Source of the DNA: Rhynochetos jubatus
Lineage: Eukaryota > Chordata > Aves > Eurypygiformes > Rhynochetidae
Reading direction: 5' to 3'
Length of the DNA stretch: 64,000 bases
Assembly: GCA_027574665.1 (NCBI GenBank)
Contig: CM050650.1
Span: 102,583,086 to 102,647,085, forward strand
A program made the translations under genes and the position numbers. Below the pieces are notes generated by a model. It made no database searches and had not been told where the DNA came from. It was given only the letters and a program-made list of their open reading frames with translations. Below are positions 1 through 12,800 of this stretch, piece by piece (the stretch's first letter is position 1; every line of letters starts with the position of its first letter).

Positions 1-429
1 CAATAAACTATTTTTAAAGACAACAAAAGATAACACATCTAAATAAATGCTCATTTTTATTTTAATCAAAGTGAATTATTCATATCAGTAATAGTGACAG
101 TAGTTTTAGAACAAAGTAGGCTGGAGTTCTGTTTAGTACTGTGTGCACTTTTGTCATAACAGATGTTACAGTCTAACATAAAGTTTCCTGTGCTGAATTT
201 TTATTAATATTTTTTTGACAGGGGCTTTTTTATACTGTTAATTACAAGAAGCTGTTTTTTTCTGCTTTTGTCTTTCCTCTATACCTCAAAAGTGATTCCA
301 AGTATCACAGTATTTAGGTGGGTGTCTACATGAAAAGACCACACTAATCAGTGATCTATAATCTAAATTGTATTTGCTAAAGAGTATAGGTATAATATTT
401 GATTACTGATGTTTATTTTAAGATTTCTG

Positions 430-720
430 CTCCGTGGGGTGCACAAACAAGCCTCTCTGGTCCAGTTTAGAGAAGAAACACAAACCAGAGGAGCAGAACC
501 CTCACTCCAGGGTCAACGTGCCAAGCGCTGGCTGTTGGCTGGGCTTCTATGCCATGCAGCTCTCCCTTGGGCTCAGCCTTCCCCATAGTGTGAGGCACAC
601 CTTCATGTGCTCACCTGTTGTCCTGCTTTTCAACTGTTTCTTGTAATAGCACCACACTGTATTAAGCCACCACTGGCACCACTAATTAGTGACCCTCACC
701 CTCTGGTCTCTGGCCACAAA
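430..720. other. GC-richer block of unknown origin
   Basis: About 290 bases stand out from the AT-rich surroundings by higher G+C. A 70-codon frame runs on the plus strand at 434-646, without a recognisable domain or splice context. It could be an old interspersed repeat or a small conserved element. I cannot assign it. Confidence 0.3.
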
Positions 721-2711
721 TGTGTTAGAAAAGTCTGCAATGTGTTTACTGGGGTTTTTTTCCAGCTCATACCATGTTAATCTAGTGAGTTAGACCTGGA
801 TAAACCTAGTCAAAGTCTCATTTTTTGGATGGTACTTTTGGGTTGACTTCATCCCATAAAACTAACACTGAAGGCTGTTGTATTCTTCACAGTTTGTGGA
901 GACTGCAGAGCATATTATTCAGATAAGATGCATGACATGAAATCACTGTCAGACAATCCTTCATCTACACAAAGTCATGTCTTTATGTGACCCAGTACTC
1001 TTAAGAAGCTGGGACTTCAACTGTTTTAATTAAACACACATTAAAAAAAAAAAAATAAAATTAATTCCAAACTGGGCCTATGTACTGAGCTTTAAATCAG
1101 TCTTAAATCATATACAATTGTCCTGGATAAATAGGGTCTGACTCTAGCTGTGCCACTTCCACAGTATTCCTAGAGCTCAGATTACATTTGGAAAATAATA
1201 TTTAGCATCTTTATTACTAAAATGATTTAACCAACTTGTGAGGCAAACAATTCCCTCAGAAATCTGTATAGAATACTGGCTATTTAGAGATAGGTCAACT
1301 CCTTTACTGTACTTAAAATGTGGCTTCATCATCACAAAGTATCTAGTGGGATATTCCAAAATAAGACCAGGAAGAAATCAGAAGGCAATTTAATGTGCTC
1401 TTTTTAACTTCTGTCCAATCAACACAGTAGTTTTGTTCATGGCTTACTGTCATCAGGTACCCCAGCTCTTACACACACAGCCCTGCTACACTGCTTATGG
1501 AATCAATAAAGAAGATTATCGTAAACCTAGGCAAACAGGTGAATAACTTTCTATTTCTAATCTCTGTCTTGAATAACCGAACCTGCAATTGTTACTCTCA
1601 GACTCGACAAGAAAATTTAATCAAAACTCTTACAATTAAGCATAGATATGCATCTATTCAGCAATCTTTTTCACACTTCCATTTTTATCTCTGTGTTGTC
1701 TCTGAAGAAGGCTGCAAAACTTTTTGGGTCATGATGTCAGGAAAATGGACACCAGGAAGGCAATTTTAGGGGAAGACAATCATTTAAGGGATATAACTCC
1801 ATTCCTGAACATGGGAGAAAGCAAAGAAGTTGAGTTCTCCAAAGTTTAATTAAGGAGTCATTTTGACATAAGCAAGAGAGCCCAGTTACTAGGACTGAAA
1901 AATAAAGAGACACTATGTTGATGACTGGTAACCTGTCATTATTTTTTTCCTAAGTGCTTCACACTTAAGTGAAACTTCAAAATTGAAGGGGACATATGTT
2001 ATATATAAGAATTAAAAATTTACTTCAACACTATTTCCTGAAAAGCTAGCATGACATAAATAGGGTTTCATTTGCTGAATTAATGACAGCTCTCCCTGCA
2101 TTGCAAACATGTGAAAGGAGAAGCAACTTCCAGTATTTCAGTTAGAAAATGGAGATGGGACTCATTGCCATGAGTAAGGAATTCTTCTTTAGTAACAGTG
2201 TTTCAGACAACTTCAGTACATTAATACTAAGTAACACAGTAAAAAATATCAATAAAGGCACCATGTTATCAAAAAAAGTGTTACAGCAAATAAAATAACA
2301 TTAAATATAAATATTTTTCTGAATCTTATGTCATTTAATATTTTAAAGAAATATTTACTTTTTCCTTTTCAAAATCAGATTCCTATGAAGGTTATAGATT
2401 TGATGCATACTTCATCAGTGTCAGTAAGTCTGAAGTGACATCAAAGAGGGGAATATTAAATCTGTTACCTTTAAATTATGGTTGCAATTCCATAATTAAC
2501 CATTTGAGAGAAAATGGGTGAATTAAGGTAATAAAGATGTAGGAATGAAACAAATAAGAATTTTTTCCCTGAAATCTGTATAAAATATTTTCAGATTTCT
2601 CAGGTGGCTAGACTGTAGCTTTTAACTGACATCTGAACTCCAATGCTTCATCAAAGAGATCTTAGGAAAAGCTAGGAGTAAAAGAGAGCCAACTCCTCTA
2701 AGGTTAGCTGC

Positions 2712-2780
2712 TAATTAAGCATAATAACTAATTATTTTGGCTAACAAGCTCAAAGATCATCTGAGAAGTGGCTCTAATTA
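2712..2780. promoter_or_regulatory. Candidate homeodomain-site cluster
   Basis: Three exact TAATTA hexamers lie within 70 bases (2712-2717, 2729-2734, 2775-2780). TAATTA is the core site of LIM and Paired-type homeodomain proteins. In AT-rich DNA such hexamers are common by chance, so the call rests on local density only. Confidence 0.25.
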
Positions 2781-5052
2781 CATCTTTAGTATCCTCAGAC
2801 CATACTATAAATAAATGTATTAGATCAGAAAAGCATAGTAAAATATCTTTCTTGCACTTGGGAAAAAGTTTATGTCAGTGGGAATGAAGATCAGGTGACA
2901 TCCATTTAAAGGTCAGATTTTTGAAATATTTAGAGAAGGAGCTACAGGGTAGGCTAAGGGTGAAGTCTTTAAATTGGATGAAAATTTAACAGAAAATTTC
3001 TTGTCTTAATCTTACAGACTATTAGTAACCGTAAGATTTTCTCCTATTTGACATTTCAAACTTCAGTATGTTTTCCTTCCTGTACAGAAATAAGGGTGAT
3101 AGTTTTTCCCCCAGACAAGTAAGTAATAAGTAGACAAAAGAACAGATAATTCTCCCATGCCAGCTCTTTATGTGGACCTCTCTTCAGTGGCAAGTTGTGC
3201 ATTTCAGAAGTTCTAAGAAAGTAAGCACAGTTGTTTTCAGAGCAGCCTTCAAATTTCCTTGACCTTAAGTGATGTGGCATTAGATCAAGTTACACTGAGG
3301 AAACAGCACTGACTTTACTGACAACTGATTTCTCACTTGTGATGGATGAAGACATCTGTATATTAATTCTCTTAGATTTATAGCTGTTGTTAGAGACACT
3401 GGCCATGATCTCTTTTGAATCTGAAGAGTCTTATATGAAGTGAAGGGATTAACCAAGTGGGCTCCCCACATTTTTCTTTTGGTGCCCTTTGAGGCTCACA
3501 AAACCATTGTTTATCATTTTTAGAGATCTTTGATACAGATAAAGGCCATAGAAGTTTACGATAAGTGGAGATAAAGAAAATTGAGAAAAAATACTGGAAA
3601 AAAATACTGAGAAAATTTAATACTAGCAAGACAAAGTTAGTGGTGAAAATTTTTCTTAAAGAAATTATTTTTCAGTGGTCTTGGTAGAATAAAGAGAGAT
3701 GGATGAAAAAATTTAAGTTTCCTATACATCAAAAGTGGGTTTTAGCAACCTGTGTAAAATGGAATCGGCATAAGCTTCTTTATTCCCTACAGGCTTTTTT
3801 GATTTTTAACCAGGTTGCATTAAATATTCCTGTCTTACAAACATGTGCAGTTAATATGGATCTAAAGCAGTTAATAGAGATCTAAACATCTTTCTTTTTT
3901 AATACATCAGGTTAAGTTAATTGAAATATAGCTTTATCCTTTTGATCTGTACTTTAATACTTGGAGGTTCCGTCATTTGCTACATGTTTCAAAGATGAAA
4001 GCTACTTCAGCTGATACAATATTGGTAATAATCCATCAAATACTAGTCTATGCAAGGTGTTCCTCAAGAGATTCTAGGTACCAAAGGGCTTTCAGCTGCA
4101 GTTAAACTGGAAGTTTGTAAGTTATTGAAGTTTTAATCTGTGGTTTTGAAGGTGTTCACCTCTCTGTCCCTGCATTTACGTGAAAAATCAATAATAAAGA
4201 GAAGAAATTGCATGATCATTTCTATGAATTGATGAAGTAAATGCTACTTCAAAACATTCAGAAACTTCCAGGAAAATCTTTAGAATTCACTCCTTTCAGT
4301 ATTATTTGAGACTGCATTCATTATCCTTCATATTAATTCTCCCAGGTTTCTCTTGAAGTAAGGGGAGACAACATACGGACAAATTTTTGCCTCAGAAAGA
4401 TTATTGGAAATATCTAAAACTGTATTAATTTTTGATATTTCTGATTTAACAAGTTACATTTGCAGATATTTAGCTTTTTAACTGTATTTAAGAACCTCAG
4501 AATATAGGGCATAGATTATCAAGAAATTCTGTATACAAAACTCTCGATTTATGCTTTTTAAATCTTTGTATTACATTTGCAGATCGTGTTAAATGCAATT
4601 AACAAACATTAAGAAATAGGATGTTAGCAAATAACAAAAATATTTACAAACAAATATTCCTGACAGGCAGTGTTTATATGTGTTATGTATTTACACAACT
4701 TATTTTCAGCTTCAAAAGTTTTAAAGGGTAAGTGCAACTTACAGTAGAAATACCTGAAACACATGAAAGGAAGAGCACTACTCAGGTGGTTTTAATTGTC
4801 AGAGCAAAATATTAATGATTATGAAATTGTGAAACCAGGATCCTTAGAGTGTATACTGATTAATTGCAGTGAATTTAAATAAAGGATTAAAATACATGTT
4901 TAGGTGTTACAGTGCAAGGAAGTTACTGGTAAACTGGAGTGAGTTCAGCCACCAATTGATTGTGAAGGTAGAGAGTATGATGTAGTAGAGACATTCTGAG
5001 AGATCTGCACCCATTCAGACTTAAAAAAATAATCAAAACCAAAACCAAACCA

Positions 5053-5077
5053 ACACACACACACACACACACACACC
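5053..5077. repeat. (CA)n microsatellite
   Basis: An uninterrupted run of about 12 AC/CA dinucleotides, preceded by an A-rich, ACCAA-type stretch. Confidence 0.9.
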
Positions 5078-5254
5078 CCAGAATATGGGACTGAATTGCT
5101 GATGTCTTTAACAATCTAATAGGTGGTTATAGAAAAGACAAAGCTAGCCTACACTTGGAGATGAACAGTGAAAGGACAATAGACATAGCTATGTCAATAA
5201 AATATTTCAGTTAGATCTTGGAATAATAAAAAAATCCCAATGACTTTGGTCAAA

Positions 5255-5402
5255 TACTGGAAGAGTTTGCCCACGGGAACTGTGAAACCTCCTGAAGTTT
5301 TAATAAACAGACCATGGTGAAGTCTCTGAGCAAGCAAATGGGTCCTTTTTCAAACAAGGGGTTGGACCAGATGACATCCTAGGGTCCCTTTCAAAAGAAA
5401 TT
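5255..5402 (+). mobile_element. Old CR1-like 3' relic
   Basis: The end of this segment (GGTTGGACCAGATGACATCC, then GGGTCCCTTTC) matches the general CR1 3' end (ggttggac-agatgacct-...-gtcccttcc). The upstream part, with a degraded 'aatactggaagagtttgccc' stretch, also fits the region before the CR1 stop. It is much more diverged than the other copies in the window and has lost the octamer tail. Confidence 0.5.
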
Positions 5403-6031
5403 ATTCCTTACATTTATAAAAGCTGATTTGTTCTTCATGAGGTGGTCAGTTCAGATTTAAGTTTTCAAACCTTCATCTTTCAACTGCAATTTTTGCTACT
5501 GTGCAAAGCACATCTGATGTACTGATATTTATTGCTATTGTGCCTTTTTTTTTTCTTTATTAGTTGGTTAATAAAACAGTACACCATTGCCTTGCCTATT
5601 GTAATTACCCACAACCCAGAAGATTGGGGTTTTTTTTGAGGTTTAGGAAAGATATTTGATGAAACAATATTGATTAGTGAGAAAGTAAAAATAGAATTAG
5701 ACCATTAGCACAATTCCTTCCATAAAGAAGGTGTTTGGAGGAAGATTTTAACAAGCATATCTATGTCACTTGGATCAACAGTAAATTCTGCTACTTACAT
5801 TGTTTCCATGAAACCCCAATCTGCATTTGATCTTTCTCCCACAAAACTGGAGACCAAGTGTGTTTTATGGTATATCAAGAATTTTTATTAAAATCAACCT
5901 TTTTATAAAATTCTTATAAATTAATATAGAAGTAGTAAGGCCATAAATATATATAAAGGCATTGTACCTGATTTCATCATCATATGCTATTAGTAAAAGA
6001 AAGTCAATCTCTCTCAAAAATATTTATAGCT

Positions 6032-6049
6032 TATATATATATATATATA
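6032..6049. repeat. (TA)n microsatellite
   Basis: About nine uninterrupted TA units in AT-rich DNA. Confidence 0.85.
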
Positions 6050-6382
6050 CAGGTTTAAACAGATCAGGATTATATGTCCAGAAAAGTTCAATTTTCTAGA
6101 CTTTTTCTGAACATTTCTGTCTTGATTCTTCAGCACTGATTGCCTCTTATTCTCTTTGAACTGTCTTCTATTTCAATCTCTATTCTATCATCTTCAAAGT
6201 GTGTAATAGGATTTTATAAAAGAAGAAAAAGTCTCATTAGATTGCATTTTTGTTATAATGCTAATATTTCTATCATCCCATGAGCTGTTGTCACTCAGCA
6301 CTCATATCACAATTTAGATAAACAATACAGAATTGTATTTTTATCTGTTTCATTCATTCCTCAGGTTAACAATAAGATGTAG

Positions 6383-6390
6383 TGACGTCA
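6383..6390. promoter_or_regulatory. Perfect CRE palindrome TGACGTCA
   Basis: An exact TGACGTCA, the full cAMP-response element bound by CREB/ATF dimers, with its CpG intact in CpG-poor surroundings. A half-site-like GATGTCA follows about 50 bases downstream. No promoter or exon is visible nearby, so function is unproven. Confidence 0.35.
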
Positions 6391-7153
6391 TTTCTAGCTT
6401 GCATTAATAACTCACTCATTTGCTTACACTGGTGTGATGTCAGTTGCAGGTTTTCTATGCCTTTATATGGATAATTTTATTTTTCTTGTGATATGTTTTA
6501 ATAGCAGTCACTTTCATTTTAAAATGATGAGGCAGTTCCATTTCCCAGTCCTGTAATCCTCATAGGTGCCCTGTCAAAAGGGATATGTGTATGGCTTTTC
6601 CTACCTTCTCTGGCTACCTTCTTCGATATTAGCTACGCTTGAACTAATGCTAGCCCACTGAATAGCCATTCTGCTTTCCCACTAGCTTGTACGCTTCATT
6701 AAGACACCTGACTGGAAAAGTTTCTGACAAAGAAATTCAGACACAAGGCTTGAAATAACTCGAATTAAGGCTCACTCTTGTAAATAGTATATGACCACTG
6801 TGTGGCTGGAAGACTGGGATAACGCAGCCAAGTCAAACTATCATAGCAAGTGTCACTGCCTTCCTACTGAACACTTCATAAGAATTTACATGTAAGCTTA
6901 TTTTTAACCTAAATGATAGGCTATGGGCTTTACAAAAACTTTTGTGAAGCACATCTGAAGCATTTCTAGGTCAATATATTCCTGTTATAACTGTCTAAGA
7001 CTACTCTGGAGAAGAACTGACAGTTTATAAACTTTTGGAATGAGCTTGTGAGGGTAAAAAATTTTGTGTTAATTTTATCCAATAAATGTTGACTTTTTTG
7101 GTATGATATTATCTGGTTATAACTGGCCTTAATAAACCAGATGATCAGAGAGG

Positions 7154-7172
7154 AAAAAAAAAAAAAAAAAAA
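7154..7172. repeat. A19 homopolymer
   Basis: An uninterrupted run of A. No LINE or SINE body precedes it. Confidence 0.85.
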
Positions 7173-7547
7173 GCTGATAAGGTTCACTGTGAAGATATGA
7201 AGCAACTCTTTTGGGCAACAAGCCAGCCTTGTAGTCTGTATGAGGAATTTCAAGAGGTTCTTATGTTACTGACTAACAAAAAGGCCTAAGTGGCTCTTCA
7301 CCTTTTGTCTCATGGAAGAAGAGATTTTGCTGTGCAAATCTATGTATATGTTTCTTTCAGGCTATACGGCAGCAAAACACAACATTTTCTGTTTACCACT
7401 AAGAGCCATGGCTAGAAATGTGTCATCTAAGTTCAGGGAGAAGAATGAGAAGCCTCACCATTTGAAGGACTGAAGTGAAGCAATAGATAGGACCATTCTG
7501 GGCCAACTATTTTGATTGAAGGTCATTATAAGGGATATATAGACTTA

Positions 7548-7776
7548 GATTAGCTATAAGGAAGAAATTCTTCATGAAGAGTGTGGTGAGGCACTGGAAC
7601 AAGTTGCTCAGAGAAGCTGTGGATGCCCCATCCCTGGCTGTCTTCAAGGCCAGGCTGGATGAGGCTTTGAGCAACCTCGTCTAGTGGAGGGTGTCCCTGC
7701 CCATGGCAGGGGGGTTGGAACTAGGTGATCTTTAAGGTTCCTTCCAATCCAAACCATTCTAGGATTCTATGTTTCT
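7548..7776 (+). mobile_element. CR1 LINE, 5'-truncated 3' end
   Basis: About 230 bases of the avian CR1 3' end in sense orientation. It holds the last codons of ORF2 (the segment encoding the FFMxxVVRHWNKL-type C-terminus), then the conserved 3' UTR with the CCCTGCCCATGGCAGGG palindrome, ending in degenerate ATTCTATG octamers near 7776. The body is severely 5'-truncated, as is usual for CR1. No coding capacity remains. Confidence 0.92.
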
Positions 7777-9796
7777 ACCCAGTGGGTAATACAGACATCA
7801 GTAAAATCACCTTGTGTACTGCCCCGCTGTCACCATAGTCAGGTGACAAAACCTGACTATTCATTTAAACCCGGAATAATATGACCTTAAGGGCCTGTCA
7901 TGCTGCACCCAAGTCTATGCAGAAAGCACCTTGGAGAGACTCTTGGAGACTGGGAAGAGTCCAGGTTAACTGTAAAGTACAAAGTATTTAGACATTGGCA
8001 CCCAGACATTCACACAAACTACATTTTAATCCAAGTTTTAACATTGAAGCAAGTGTCCCTTAAAATTAAAAAATTTATTTATAAGGAATATTAATTATTC
8101 ATGAGAAGTAACTGGTAAGCAGTATACATTTAGTTGAATAGGAATTATTTGTTTAACTATACAATCTGTTGAACAACCTTAAAAATGGAAAGATTTTAAC
8201 ATTCTCTTTTCTTTTGCTATTCTCATCTTTTCCACCAATTCCCTCTGCTGATATTCAGCTGATAAAAACCATGCCACGAAGATAGAAATGTAAATCAAAT
8301 TAATTTCTAAACATTCAGTTTCAACCACATCTGCTTTTTTGTAGTGGTAAGTACTGCTTCGTTTCATCTGTCAAACACACACTAAGTCACGTATTTGGAT
8401 AGTGCGTATTCTTTTAATGTTCATTATCTTAAAAAGGCATGGGTTGGAAGTGCTTTATCCAGACAGATGCAAAGTTTTTAGGCATATAAATCATGGTTTG
8501 AGCCATGAACTTTACAACATTTCTTTTAGACTTCCCGGGAATACAGACTACTAAGTCAACACTGTTTGTAGTTTTCTCTCCAGAGAATCCTTTCAGAATT
8601 TCAGGGAAATGCTGAATGAAAAATCTTGTTTAGATAAGGATTAGAAGCTGCCCCAGAAGTCAAGATAATCCTTATAGGGTTTCTTATTCTGTCATGATTC
8701 TTGTTTCTTTGAAGCTTATCCTAGTGTACTTTTCTGTTGCCATTTCCAAATTTTCACCCTGGAAACTTTTATTTATAAATAACTGAGCATGTTGAAGTGG
8801 CTTTCAATATATGCAGAAACAACAGAAACATTCTTTCTTTTCAGGTCTCTTTAATGAGAATATGAAGAGAATGCCAAGCAGGGGAGAAATCAGATCTGAT
8901 AATCAAAAACTATTTTTCACAGAAATCTGCTTTCTGAACAAAAATGTCCATTCTAGATTATCGAGTTCTGTAAGAGAAAAGAACACTCTTCAAGAATCAC
9001 TAGCTGATAAACCAATTTTGTACAGTTATTTTCAGCTACAAATGTCACCAAGATAATTCAGAAGATAGTTATTCAATAGACATTTCAATAGCAATATTGA
9101 AAACAATCCTTTCCACCATTTCCACTCAACTTATTTTCTTTAGTATTCTTATTTCAATTGCTTCCTAATAATCTAGCTGATACATTTTTCTGTACACATA
9201 GTAAGACTGGGGTGACTAAATAGAGTTTAGTATTTGTAGGTATTTGTATCTGCCACTTAATATTTAAGGACAGAATTATGTAAAGAACCAGACTGGGTGT
9301 GCCCCACTAACATTTTAGAATCCTTGGTGCATGTTAACCAATGGAATGAAAATAATATAAAATTGATTTTCCTTTTCAACCATCTTCATAATTTTTAAAA
9401 AAAGGCTATTAAAATTAATTGCTTTTTAGAATAATTTTGTAAATAGAAACTATAAATTACAAAACAAAGGACAGAAAATAAATGGTCATCTTCTATATTT
9501 TCAAAAGCCACAGAGAGAGCGTGAAAAGGATCTAGTAAGTCGACTATTCATATTTTATTTCAACAATATTCTCTAATACTTGGTTTTACTGTTAACCTGT
9601 TCTCTCTACATTACACACTACTGCTCTGTGACTTTCTGTTGACTCTTAAAATTATTTCAGAAATTCTATAACAGGGATGTAGTCTGACATTTCATTCCAA
9701 ACACATCAGTCAGTCTATTGCACTAAGCATTGTCAAGACGGTATAAAAATCATCCAGGAGAGGAGGGATTGAAGAAGAAAGAAAAGAACATAAGAC
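7777..9796. other. Unique AT-rich noncoding DNA
   Basis: No gene, RNA or transposon is recognised. The short frames at 7900-8094, 8179-8367 and 8811-9056 show no domain and no splice logic. Confidence 0.55.
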
Positions 9797-10113
9797 AATC
9801 ATAGAATCATAAAATCATAGAATCACAGAATGGTTTGGGTTGGAAGGGACCTTAAAGACCATCTAGTTCCAACACCCCTGCCATGGGCAGGGACACCCTC
9901 CGCTAGACAGGTTGCTCAGAGCCTCATCCAGCCTGGCCTTGAAGACAGTCAGAGATGGGGCATCCACAGCTTCTCTGAGCAACTTGTTCCAGTGCTTCAC
10001 CACACTCTTCATGGAGAATTTTTTCCTCACATCTAGACTAAATCTACCATCTTTCAATTTCAAGCCATTATCCCTTGTCCTGTCACTACAGGCCCTTGTA
10101 AAAAGCTACAATA
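9797..10113 (-). mobile_element. CR1 LINE, 5'-truncated 3' end
   Basis: Minus-strand CR1. Reading the plus strand from 9797, octamer repeats (ATCATAGA variants) are followed by the complement of the CR1 3' UTR and of the ORF2 C-terminus, ending at the equivalent of 'actacaggcccttgta' near 10,110. The reverse-strand frame at 9863-10,063 is the decayed ORF2 C-terminus (KKFSMKSVVKHWNKLLREA) and still reads through into the UTR. Confidence 0.93.
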
Positions 10114-11944
10114 AATCTACAGAGGTTGAAGAGATTGCAAGAACAGATTGTAGCAGTGTTTAGTTTGTGATTCAATCCACTTTTTAGTCTTTTTCAATGA
10201 TTTCTTTTTTATTTATAGATTGACTTACTTCATAAGCAATATATGAAGAAGGTAAGAAAAGAGGCCTTCCTTATGTTGTCCTTTAACTCAGTGTCATTCC
10301 TCAAGCAATTTAATTCTTTTACTGCCTCTATCTTTGTCTTGGACTATATCTTTAACATAGAAGCACTACAGGCTATGAACTGAGCTGTGTCTAGATTTTG
10401 TCTCAGCACCCCATGGAAAGGTTGATTGTATCCTTGATATTTGGGCTTTCAATCTCTCCTTCTCCTCTCCTTTTTTTTTTTTTTTTTTTTTTTTCCTAGA
10501 AGAAGATAATTTCCCTGGGATTGTTGAAAAGAATGTAGCAGCTTGACCTTTCAATGTTTTGTTGCTGTCCTCACTCATGGTTCCTGTAATCATCTGCCCT
10601 TCCCCTGTCCAAGATGACTGGTCACTGGTGATCCGAATCACTTAAGATGTTATTCAGACTTCAGGTGTTTCTAATAGATTTTTTAGTAAACAACTATCTG
10701 ATGGCTCATCTAAATGGTATTGATGTTCCTGTAGAGAGGTGACTGTTGCTTTGGCTTTCATCTTCCCAGCAATGTTTGTGCCTTTGGAGAAATGTGTTAT
10801 TTCCATCTCCTCCATGCTGTGCAGAACTGGCATTATTTTTGCTCTGCATATTTCATCTCATTTTAAATAGATTTCCCAGCAGTGCAAGAGAAGATATTTG
10901 TAGGATGTATTTGTAAAACTAGCATTTGGAGTTAAAAAAGTATTTACTTATAGAAATATATCTTTTCTTGTTGTCTAAATGCTTTTAAAAATCAAGACAA
11001 ATAGAAAGAAGTCAGCTTACACATAAAACACATAAGAAAATACAGAAAGAGATAAAGAATTGTGAATGTCGTATTCAGTTTAAATTGAGGGAAAGTTATA
11101 GCATTCCTTTATTAGACATCTAGTGGTTGAATAAAAACTATCTTTTACCAGTGGCTATTCCCTAAGTTCCTTTGGACATTATTGTACAAATTCTCAACAG
11201 CCAAGAAATGTCAGCGCTCTCCTCAAGCCAGAAGTTTTACAACCCTACCTATTACGTAAAAAACCCCACTGATGTTAACTATGCCTTGTGAGATTTTTCA
11301 TTTACTTTAATGGATTTTGAGCATTCACATTTGTTGCATATATATCTCTTCCACAGCTCCTCAGGGATGACCATCATTTCTTAAAAATGAGATTCTGTCA
11401 CCTGTTAGCACTTGTAGGATATGAGCTTTGGGAATCATGGGAGCTATCCATGCCTTTAAACTGGGTATATCAACTGTTATTTGAAGTTTATTTTATAGTA
11501 CTGGAAAAAATTACTTAGTCTGTTGCCAGGAGAACTGGAGAAGGAAAACCAAGTCAAACCAAAGCAAAAGCTAAAAAACTAGATACTTTACAGTCTTCAT
11601 GTCCTAAAAGCCCTGCAGGCATCATCTCATCTAAGGTGCAACTGTCCTGTAAGAAAGGGATTAGACACTAGTGGAAATTTCCATTGTCTTCCTCCTTTTG
11701 AGCAATTTCAGGATGCATCTGCAGGCATGAATATACCATGCTGAAACTTCATATGAACCACATCTGAAGCTGTTAACTTTTGCCCTGTTAAGGTTAACAG
11801 GTGGTAGTACAAATAGATTTCTATGACTGCAGAATATTTTGAAGTGGGCCAATGCTAGACTTTTTCAGAAAGACAGTTTCCCAAAGTAGTCACAGTATGT
11901 CTTTAGTTCTGGATAAGACCAGGTGTTTGAGATGGGACTTTGGG
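10114..11944. other. Unique AT-rich noncoding DNA
   Basis: No gene or young repeat is recognised. A pyrimidine tract with a T24 run lies at 10,471-10,494. The Lys-rich minus-strand frame across it (10,366-10,641) is a by-product of that run. Confidence 0.55.
10471..10494. repeat. T24 homopolymer in a pyrimidine tract
   Basis: A run of T, preceded by a CT-rich stretch of about 20 bases. Confidence 0.85.
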
Positions 11945-11945
11945 A

Positions 11946-12150
11946 GGGGGGGGGGGGGGACGACGGGGACACAAAAAAAAAAAAAAAAAACAAAAAAAAA
12001 AAACCAACCAACCAACCAACCAACCAAAAAAAACCACAAACCCAAAACCAACCACGTTTAAGCTCCAGTAAACAGAAAATAAAAGTTAGGTGATTTGGTT
12101 ATGGTGACATCAGAAAAAAAAAAAAAAACCACACAAAAACCAAAAACCAA
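11946..12150. repeat. Compound simple repeat: G14, A runs, (CCAA)n
   Basis: In order: G14 (11,946-11,959), a GACG-type spacer, A18 (11,973-11,990), A12 (11,992-12,003), about six CCAA units (12,004-12,026), then A- and ACC-rich sequence. A second A-run with CCAAAA-type units follows at 12,114-12,150. The Lys/Thr/Pro-rich frames here are not genes. Run lengths in such tracts are often wrong in assemblies. Confidence 0.85.
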
Positions 12151-12599
12151 CACTATAAATATGCTTGGAAAGTGGAAAGATCAAGATAGTGAAATGGGAG
12201 AGCAACTACTGAGCACAAGTATTTGGTGTAACCCCGTAAGATTCTGTGGTCACAGGCAACTAATTCAATTGCAGCTTGTGGCACACATAATCTGTCAATC
12301 TCTGTGATATAATAGAAAAAGTATCTGAAGACTGTGTTTTCGTCACAATTTTTGTTCTCTGTATCTCCCAAGCAGTGTACTACTTTAGTGTCTAAAATAA
12401 ATGAGAAACTTCTTTGTATATTCATTTTCAGTATCAGGTAGGCTACAGCTTATAATAAATGTAATATTTATTTTTACTTTCAAGTGTAGGTGCCAAAGCA
12501 AGTTTTATGTAACTTGACAGCTACCTTCTGCATGGCTGTTATTCAGGGCATTACAAAGCCTTTCTAACAAATAAAATTCCTTTCAGATAGATTTAACTG

Positions 12600-12800
12600 A
12601 AAATTATCAAGCTGTTTGGTCTTTAATGAATTAGATGTTTATTAAGCAAGAATAAATTAAACTATTTGCATCAATTTAAATACCTATGTTCCACAAAGTG
12701 ACAGATCTGAATTACTAATTAATCACAAAAGGGAAATTTGCTATTAGCGATAAGAGGATCACTTTTCAATAATCTTTTAAATTATTCAGAGAAATAACAC
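12600..12800. promoter_or_regulatory. Candidate conserved noncoding element
   Basis: This holds a perfect POU octamer ATTTGCAT (12,664-12,671) amid several TAAT/ATTA cores and a GATAAG-like site. It is free of transposon sequence and long homopolymers. The motif content resembles developmental enhancers of gene deserts, but conservation cannot be judged from one sequence. Confidence 0.22.

Larger units (their letters stand above)
1..5254. other. Unique AT-rich noncoding DNA
   Basis: I recognise no host exon, RNA gene or young transposon here. Reading frames are short (under about 90 codons) on both strands and show no domain. The base composition is AT-rich with scattered A and T runs, as in avian gene deserts or long introns. 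A GC-richer block (430-720), a homeodomain-motif cluster (2712-2780) and a CA microsatellite (5053-5077) are listed separately. Confidence 0.6.
5403..7544. other. Unique AT-rich noncoding DNA
   Basis: No gene or young repeat is recognised. It contains a TA dinucleotide run (6032-6049), a perfect CRE palindrome (6383-6390) and an A19 run (7154-7172). The minus-strand frame over the A run (6966-7253) encodes a Phe stretch and is not credible as a gene. Confidence 0.55.

Noticed and set aside
10366..10641. Lys-rich 91-codon minus-strand frame
   Set aside because: Its Lys stretch is the translation of a T24 run and nothing else is recognisable.
12004..12026. CCAA tandem repeat as a CRISPR-like or functional array
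   Set aside because: A simple four-base microsatellite without spacers, in a vertebrate nuclear context.
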